From Anthoceros angustus (lineage: Eukaryota > Streptophyta > Anthocerotopsida > Anthocerotales > Anthocerotaceae), in assembly GCA_010909165.1 (NCBI GenBank), contig MU008165.1, positions 1,054,001 through 1,118,000 on the forward strand: DNA of 64,000 nucleotides, read 5' to 3'. Both the position numbers and the translations under genes were made by a program. Within the stretch, counting starts at the first letter, position 1. Every line of letters begins with the position of its first letter. The notes beneath the pieces were generated by a model that saw nothing but the letters and a program-made list of their open reading frames with translations, did no database searches and was not told where the DNA came from. Positions 57,340-64,000 of this stretch are shown here, one piece after another.

Positions 57340-58285
57340 TGTCTCGTGAGAAGTTCGAACGTTCAAATGGTGGTTACGGTTCGTGTGCAGAGTTTTTTTT
57401 TTGTTTTCTTTGGGAATCGTGAATTTGGTTCAGGGCCCCGAAGGGCTCTCATACTCATAGGCCTTGCACAACGTAGACGACAAAAAAGGAAGGCGCCTTC
57501 GAGTCACCATGGAAAATTTTATATTTATCGTATTTTTTTCTTCTTCTTTTCTTGTGTAGACCGCGCCTTCAAATCGCCTTCATCTCGCAAACCGATGTCG
57601 CAGGGCCCGAGTGAAGCGAAGACGGTCTTCCACTTGGTCTTGGCAAAGACCTTTTATCTGGACTTGCCTCTTTTGCTCAATGTCTTCAAGCTATAGAGGC
57701 TGCCAAGATGACTCAGCAGTTGGAGATGCAGAAGGCCATGTTAGAGCACGAAATGCATAGAGAGCAGCTCCAAATGGAAAACAATTTGAAGATTGTAGAA
57801 GCTCTTGCTAGACGATATGAAGGCAAAGGCTGTCTATAGGCACATAGAGCCTTCATAAGGAATATGTTTTTGGTGTTTTCCCAACCGGACTAGGCATGCT
57901 AATCTTTGATTTTGGGCAATTGCATGCTTAGATTATTATTTCAATATGGAAAGTGCGATCTGTAGGTCGGAGTTGCGTCCGTGCTTGAAAATATCTATTG
58001 GACAAGACAAGTACCGGACTTGCCACCGATCTTGCTAAAGTCCGGTGCTTGTGAGCACCGGACTTGCCACCAAATGGATACCTATGCTTGTGAGCACCGG
58101 ACTCGCAGTTCACCAGATGTCGGTGCTCATGGAGTCCGAATGATAATGAGTAAAATCTTGATAATTAAAATAAGTGAAAAATAATAATTCCATTCATAAT
58201 TTAAGGTAATAAAAAATATACTTATGCTATCATATTCATGTAAATGTAATAGGCAATCTAAAGTTTCTATTCTCCGATTTGTGAA
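57340..58285. other. Upstream of L13 and flank of the Harbinger element; no supported gene
   Basis: At 58000-58135 the motif 'ccggacttgcca' or 'gtgagcaccggact' recurs four times in direct and inverted form, giving potential hairpins. The rest is low-complexity or AT-rich without a coding signal. Confidence 0.4.
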
Positions 58286-58291
58286 CTCCTC

Positions 58292-59359
58292 CTACTCCGC
58301 AACCATTTGTGAACTCCTCTTCCAAGCTTCAAATAATGCTTCTCGTCTAGCCTTTGCCTCGTTATACAATATTCTACTAAACACTCCTTGCCACATATTG
58401 ATATGCCCCTCATCGTGTAATGGGTGCATGTCTGCATCTATGTCCATAGGTTGGGGCTCATTTACCATAATGCAATAATTGTGCAAAGCACAACAAGCCA
58501 TGACCATCTGGGATGCATATTTCAACTTGACATTCAAGTTCTTCAAAATTCTCCACTTGTTCTTCAACAAGGCGAACTCATTCTCTATCTTCACCCGAAC
58601 CCTACGCATGCTCCTGTTGAATCTTGCCTTCTCATCCTGCCCACTTGTTGCAACATATGGCTTCAGCAAAAAAGGCATAAGAGGATGCGCACTATCTCCA
58701 ACAATGTATGGAGTAATAGCATGGCCTTGTACTTGCATTGTAGGCTCACTCAAAATATGGCCTTCCATCATTCTCTTCCAAAGACTGCTCTCCTTCAAAA
58801 TGGTTGCATCATGAACTCCCTCTGGATGGGTGCAGCAAACATCCAAAAAACGTTTATCTGCGTCATAAACACCTTGCAAGACAATGGAATGTATATCATA
58901 TCTACACCAGTAGGCAACCGGGTTATCGTTCTTGTCTCGTTGTGCCGCTAACTTGATTTGTGACCCATCAATGTACCCCACCACGTTAGACAATCCTGTA
59001 AGATCTTGAAATTTGGTAGGAATGACCTGTTGCCTATGACCAGATGGCCATGCGATAAATTGCGAGAACAACTTCTCCGGATTGCTTAGCACTTCTCTAA
59101 CATATAAAGTGTGCTGCACCATAGTAGCCGCACCAACTCCATACATGTCAGCAATAATGTGAGGTGACAAACCTCGAGCAAGTCGATGAAGCACCATGGC
59201 AACTGCATGATCTAAATGAAGAGGTTGGCATAGAGAAGCAAAAACAATGTGAGGTCGTAGTAGATTCACCAAAGCCATAAAATTGGGGTAGGACATTCTA
59301 TATGCAAAGCGCCATTGAGCATCACGAACGGCCGTTCCATCTACATGCCAAGCTTTCAA
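58292..59359 (-). mobile_element. PIF/Harbinger transposase (DDE_Tnp_4 / HARBI1-like)
   Basis: Uninterrupted frame of 355 residues. It carries the DDE triad context of PIF/Harbinger transposases: first Asp in 'VVGYIDGSQIKL', second in 'YIVGDSAHPLMPFLLKPY' and the Glu in 'RVRVKIENEFALLKNKWRIL', with 'CCALHNYCI' near the C-terminus as in HARBI1/ALP1-like proteins. Upstream, 'KLWWKYPQQIALWRDVHLK' reads in frame but is cut by stops, so the N-terminus is probably damaged or another exon. The Myb-like partner protein that these elements usually encode was not seen. Terminal repeats were not fixed. Confidence 0.88.
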
Positions 59360-60650
59360 GTGGACATCCCTCCATAGTGCTATTTGCTGAGGATATTTCC
59401 ACCAGAGCTTCTACCTGGACTATGTGACCTCCTCTTCAATGGCTGCCTTCATTATGGATAAGAAAATGACAACAAACAAAGAGTACATTACAGAAGAATC
59501 ATAAGGGGAAAGAGATTGCCTAAGTGGAGGAGTGGATCGCATCATAGTTGACAAAAAATGATAAAATAATCTATCTATCATGATTAAACTACCAAAATTA
59601 TAATCAAAATCATAAATTAATTGAATACCTAACTAAAACTACATAAGCAGAGGAGCACTCCACCGAAAACCTCACAAAACAATAACACAACCCGAAAGAC
59701 ACAGAACATGAGAGTATGAGCATGTGGAGAGAGCGTCCCCTTTTATAGGTGGCAACTGCATTATAGGGTAAGCAATTACGTATTAGACATATCAGGTTTT
59801 CCATTAGCGAGACCGGGTCCGGACTGAAAACCCCGGCGTCTCGTCCCGTGTTTTTTGGGCCTATCATAAATGATGGACAGCGGCCGAGATTCGCCTTCCA
59901 TTGGGCGGCTGTAAAACTCGGGACGCAGTCATTCCTTATTTAGCCAGTTTTAAGTGCATTGATGAAGACGGTGAAGGCACCTTCCGTCTTTGTCATTTAC
60001 GTTGTGAAAGGCCCTTCAGGCCAGGTTTACACTATGATGGTCATGACCACCTTGTCATGGATTGGAGAGCCGGGATTGCGTGTTGCCCGTAAACCCCTTA
60101 TACACTACCCGATTATGCCATGGTGACGGGTGCAGGCACGGTTAGGTATACCACATTTTGTGACATATGCAAATGTGCACTATGTGCTGCATATACGGCG
60201 AGTTTTGGTTATCCAATATTTATATAGTTTGAAGTTAAGTCAAATTTGGAACGTGAACATGTCATGTACAGCTGAACTTGGGGACTAAAAGTACCGGGCG
60301 TGAAGCTGTGGTAGGCTCCGACTTCACGCGGGAGCTCTTGGAGGCATCGCCGCTGCTTGACACCATCGCCATTTGGAGTGTTCAGGAGGAAGGGGAGGAG
60401 GGTAAGCAGACCTTGAATCTGAAGAACGTATTTCCAACCAGGAGAGGAGGAGGTGGAGGAAGTCTCATAACCTCGTGGAGAGTTACACTTCCCAATCCGA
60501 TGCGGATCATGATTCCTTTGAGCAGGAAGAAGAGAAGGAAGAGTCGAGTTCAGATTCCTTTTCTATGAGGTCAAGAAATGAATCCTTCGACAACTTCTCT
60601 GATGACCAATCCTCCTACAGTGGTCGCAGTTAGAACTGCCTACCCTTGTG
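59360..60650. other. Stretch between Harbinger and Copia elements, no supported gene
   Basis: Short open frames only. A Glu/Gly/Arg-rich plus-strand frame of 96 codons at 60278-60568 has no recognisable domain. Confidence 0.35.
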
Positions 60651-60657
60651 GCAATTT

Positions 60658-62530
60658 TCAATTTTCTGTTGTAAGGCCTAAGAACTCAAAGGAGTCTCCT
60701 AGGCCAAGGTTATTGACGTGACGTTCATGTAACTCTCTCCCAAGTGCCTTGGTTAAGATATCTGTAGGGTTTGCCTGAGTGGCAACATATTCCAGGATGA
60801 TTTTCCCTACTTTTATGAGGTCACGGATAAAGTGATACTCGACCTCTACATGTTTTGTTCTTGCATGGAAGACTGGATTCTTCGCTAACGCCATTGAACC
60901 TTGATTGTCAGTCCTGATTATCGTGCAGGTTGGTAAGGGGATGCCCATTTCGCTGAAGAGCAACTTACACCAGGTTATTTCCTTGGCTGCAACTGTCAGC
61001 ACACGATACTCAGCCTTTGTACTGGAGAGTGCCACTGTCGGCTGCTTCTTGCTCGACCAGCAAATTGGACCACCTGCTACACTGACCACATATCTTGACA
61101 CTGATTTCCTTGAGTCTATGTCACCAGCATAATCTGAATCGGTATAGACCTCAAGATCAAGTTGCTGTCCAGGTATGTATCCATACTTGATGCCTTTTTG
61201 TGGTGTCCCTTTTAAGTACCTAAACACTCTTTTGATGCACGTCCAGTGCTCCTATCCTGGATTTTCCAGGAACTGTGACAAGACACTAGTTGCAAATGCG
61301 ACTTCAAGTCGAGTGGTGTTAGCAGCATAAATGAGTTACCGACACCTTGTCGGTAAGGGACTGAGGCCATCTTCTCCTTGTCTACATCAATCTTAGGAGA
61401 CATTTCTTTGCTGAGTTTCAACCCACTTGGTAAGGGTGTAGGTGTTGATTTGGCATCCTTCAGCCCTAATTGCTCTGCACTGTCAAGTAGATATCTCAGT
61501 TGTGTAAGAGTGATAACCCTCTTCTGCCTGTTGCGTTGTATCTGTATACCTAGGCAACTCTGAAGAGGACCAAGATTCGACATCTTGAACTTAGTGGCCA
61601 ACAAGTCTGTTATTTTAGTGATGAATTTTGGGTTATTGCTGGACAGTATCAAGTCATCTACATGCACTGCCAGGTAACAAACCACATCGCCTTCCTTGTA
61701 AATACAAAGGCTTCCATCTACTTGGCTCTTGGTAAAACCTAAGGTTAGAAGTTCAGCATCCAGCTCTGCCTTCCAAGCCGTAGCTGATTCTTCAACCCGT
61801 ACAGAGTCTGGATCAGCTTGCATACATAATCCTCCTTTCCTTTTACTTCATATCCGGGAGGCTGCTGCATATAGATTTCTGTGTCCAACTTCTCGTTTAG
61901 AAATGTTGTTTTCACATCGAACATCTGCAGCTCATAGTCTTTATAGGCTAATACTGCACACAATGTACGCAGGGTTGCAAGCTTCACAACTGGAGCAAAG
62001 GTCTCAAGGTAGTCCAAGCCTGGAACTTGTGAAAAACCTCGAGCGACTAGTCTTGCCTTATGCCTGTAAGGTACCATTAGCCTTAACTTTTAATTTGAAG
62101 ACCCATTTGCATGAGACCATTTTTCTGCCAGGAGGTAATTTGGCCAACTCCCATGTGCCATTTTCGATTAAAGAATCATATTACATTAGTATGGGCATCT
62201 TCCACTCCTTGTAAGAGTTTGCCTCAATGCCGCAAGCATAGGAATCAGGTTCTGGGTCGAGGCGATTGCGACATGCACCTTCATGCAAGCGGAGGAAGCT
62301 ACGAAATCGAGAACCTTTGTAATGATGCAGGGGTGCGTCGTTCACGTGTAGGATAACGTCGAGCGAGGATGCAGCGAGTGGTTGTGCTCCAGTATTGTTT
62401 TCTACCAGGCGGCTCCTTGGCCTCACGAATCGGATGGATCGGACTGAAAGAGTCGACAATATCTAAATTAAGATCAGCACCACCAGGATGTTGAGGATGT
62501 GGGTCCTGCAAAACTGGTTGTTCATGCATA
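60658..62530 (-). mobile_element. Degenerate Ty1/Copia polyprotein: reverse transcriptase and RNase H
   Basis: Read from 62530 to 60658 on the minus strand. A linker with 'GIEANSYKEWKMPIL' leads into reverse transcriptase ('YKARLVARGFSQVPGLDYLE' type start, 'FDVKTTFLNEKLDTEIYMQQ', 'LAVHVDDLIL' with the HVDD active site), then RNase H ('LEVYTDSDYAGDIDSRKSVS', 'PTVALSSTKAEYRVLTVAAK', 'HARTKHVEVEYHFIRD') and the terminal 'TKALGRELHERHV'. At least two frame changes (about 61790 and 61230) and the lack of gag and integrase mark it as dead. LTRs were not identified with confidence. Confidence 0.88.
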
Positions 62531-63395
62531 GCTAGCAGAGGAGCTTCCCTAACTCCTGCTTCCTGTATCTCACCAAGGGGCTATGTCGCAAAGGTAGAAT
62601 CACGAGTAACACGGTGAGATCAAAATGTGAGACGTCAAGATCGTCCCCATCAATGCTAGGTCCCAGAATGGCCCGTGAAATAGGTCACTATTAGGGCACT
62701 CTTCACTAGGGCACCTAGAACTTAATGATTTATTTATTGGGCTAGGGCATTAAGTAGTTTTCTTCAGTTGGTTACTTAAGTGGTTATTTGTTACAACCAC
62801 TAGGTGGTTACAACCACCTTTAGCCTTCTATATAAGGCATGTACTTTCTATCAAATGTAATGCAACACATATTGTATGGCATCGTCACGAAGGCGACTCC
62901 AGAGCACAGGCGTGGAAAGTTGGGAAGTGGTTCCCCCTTGGATCTTGGGAACGGGCTCAAGTAGCTCGCGCCCCTATTCGAGCACGTGTTCAAATGTTGT
63001 TCCTGACTAGAGTTGGCTAACTATGGTTGGTTGCCCTAGGTTAGTCACTCGCTCTAACTAACCTCACTGCTCTAGCTTAGCCGCCTCGTGCTACGGCTAC
63101 CAAGTATGCCACCACGGCCCTCGGCGAGATCACTTGGCTCGGTCACGGTGTCTACCATAGCACGGCGATTGACTATGTCCTTCACGGAGCTTGCTCAATC
63201 CGTGACATCCTCCTCCTTCCTCTAGCTTTCCGAGGAGGACTTGGGTCCAATCCATCCGTTACGAACTTGGCCAAATGTTGGAAAGCGTCCACAAATGTTT
63301 GATTCCCAGCGGGTTCTTACGGGTTGTCACCTTCCCAACTCACGAATTCTCGGATGGTCCGTCCACGCAGGCTCGCTCCCTTGTGGCTAGGATGG
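62531..63395. other. Possible LTR or promoter-like segment between retroelements
   Basis: No coding signal. A TATA-like 'tctatataaggc' is at about 62828-62839, and repeated 'ggttacaaccact' motifs lie before it, as in a plant retrotransposon LTR on the plus strand. The boundaries are not visible. Confidence 0.25.
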
Positions 63396-63990
63396 TCATG
63401 GCCAAGATAAGGGCATCTCCCACTTTGAAATTCTTGCGCTTGAGAGGCTGCCCTTCATGCTTACTCCTCCTCCTCCTTCCTCTGAATGTCTTCTTTGGCG
63501 GTGGCTCTCCTTCTCTAAGGAGCTCGAACTCGGTGAACTACGCCTTCCTTCCCTCTCCTTGCTTGTTTTAGATGCCTCATCTAGAAAGCTGCATGATGGA
63601 AGGACTCCTACAAACTTCTTCAACAAGGAAACGTGGAAGGTCTTGCACATCTTCCAATGTCTTTGGCAGTCTAGTTGATAAGCTCTGGAGACCTTCTAAC
63701 AAAGAAATGGACCGACATACCTATAAGCAAGCTTGGCCTTACCTTCCCGCAGCTTGAGTACCTATTAGGCGCACTCACACTAGGTCGCCAACCTCGTGCC
63801 GTTCATCTCTTCGTTTCTTGTTGGCGTGCTTTGCTCTCGATCATTGATTGTTGCCATTCTCGACTTCTGGAAATCTTGACGCATGCTCTCATTATTTCGG
63901 TGATTGACCTTTGCGTCTCGCAACACCGGCCACATACCGGTGGTGGAATATTCTTTCCATATGTCGACGAAAGGCGAATACCCGCCAGAG
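63396..63990 (-). mobile_element. Ty3/Gypsy polyprotein remnant, integrase C-terminal region
   Basis: On the minus strand, in shifting frames, a stretch with 'RQDFQKSR' and 'ARQQETKR' like helices (63890-63780), 'REGKASLLIG' (about 63730-63700) and the tell-tale 'CKTFHVSLLKKFVGVLPS' (63650-63597) resembles the region after the Gypsy integrase core, where 'H.VFHVSLLK' is typical. Many stops are present. It may continue beyond the window end. Confidence 0.5.
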
Positions 63991-64000
63991 TGACGGGCCG

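Noticed and set aside
58424-58951. Plus-strand frame of 175 codons
   Set aside because: Antisense shadow of the Harbinger transposase.
62828-62839. TATA-like motif as a confident LTR promoter
   Set aside because: No matching second LTR or clear TG...CA ends were found in the window, so it is only noted with low confidence.

Overview
The window is nuclear DNA from a land plant. Genes are split by many short GT-AG introns (about 58-130 bp), and there is a plastid ribosomal protein L13, a peroxisomal serine-glyoxylate aminotransferase ending in SRL, a plant-type GH35 beta-galactosidase with a C-terminal lectin domain, decayed PPR sequences and plant Copia, Gypsy and PIF/Harbinger elements. An LRRIQ1-like LRR/IQ protein, a family associated with cilia, and abundant PPR debris of the 'KCGSLEDARKVFD' style suggest a seed-free plant with swimming sperm (lycophyte or bryophyte grade). 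The tiny introns resemble Selaginella-like genomes. This placement is inference. No tRNA, rRNA, CRISPR or prokaryotic feature was seen.

Layout. 1-23 kb is gene-rich on the + strand: an LRR/IQ protein (5' end cut off), a small two-helix membrane protein, a DCTPP1-like MazG pyrophosphatase, a 19-exon beta-galactosidase, then a 15-19.6 kb mosaic of PPR fragments and pieces copied from the glycosyltransferase/L13 locus, then the 11-exon Golgi tether subunit COG6. From 23.6 to 43 kb the window is mostly repeats: a 10.7 kb tandem array (2.5 copies of a ~4.25 kb unit) lying inside a PPR pseudogene, a short pogo-like element with TA target site, and a 4.25 kb fold-back element with 709 bp inverted arms. 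From 44 to 57.3 kb genes return: serine-glyoxylate aminotransferase (-), an ASY3/SYCP2-like meiotic axis protein (-), a divergent plastid-type small CxxC/HxxC protein (+), a family-4 type glycosyltransferase (-) and plastid L13 (-). From 57.3 kb to the end are a PIF/Harbinger transposase, a degenerate Ty1/Copia polyprotein and a Ty3/Gypsy integrase tail.

Most notable: (1) the meiotic axis gene at 46.6-51.8 kb seems to combine an animal SYCP2-like armadillo plus SLR N-terminus with an ASY3-like C-terminal coiled coil. (2) The tandem-array unit pairs a Copia-type gag without pol with a UAS-UBX (p97/CDC48-adaptor-like) gene. (3) Differences between the array copies are small indels concentrated at CTG/CAG-type (CHG) sites, which looks more like long-read base-calling error at methylated cytosines than real divergence, so the apparent frameshifts there should not be taken at face value.
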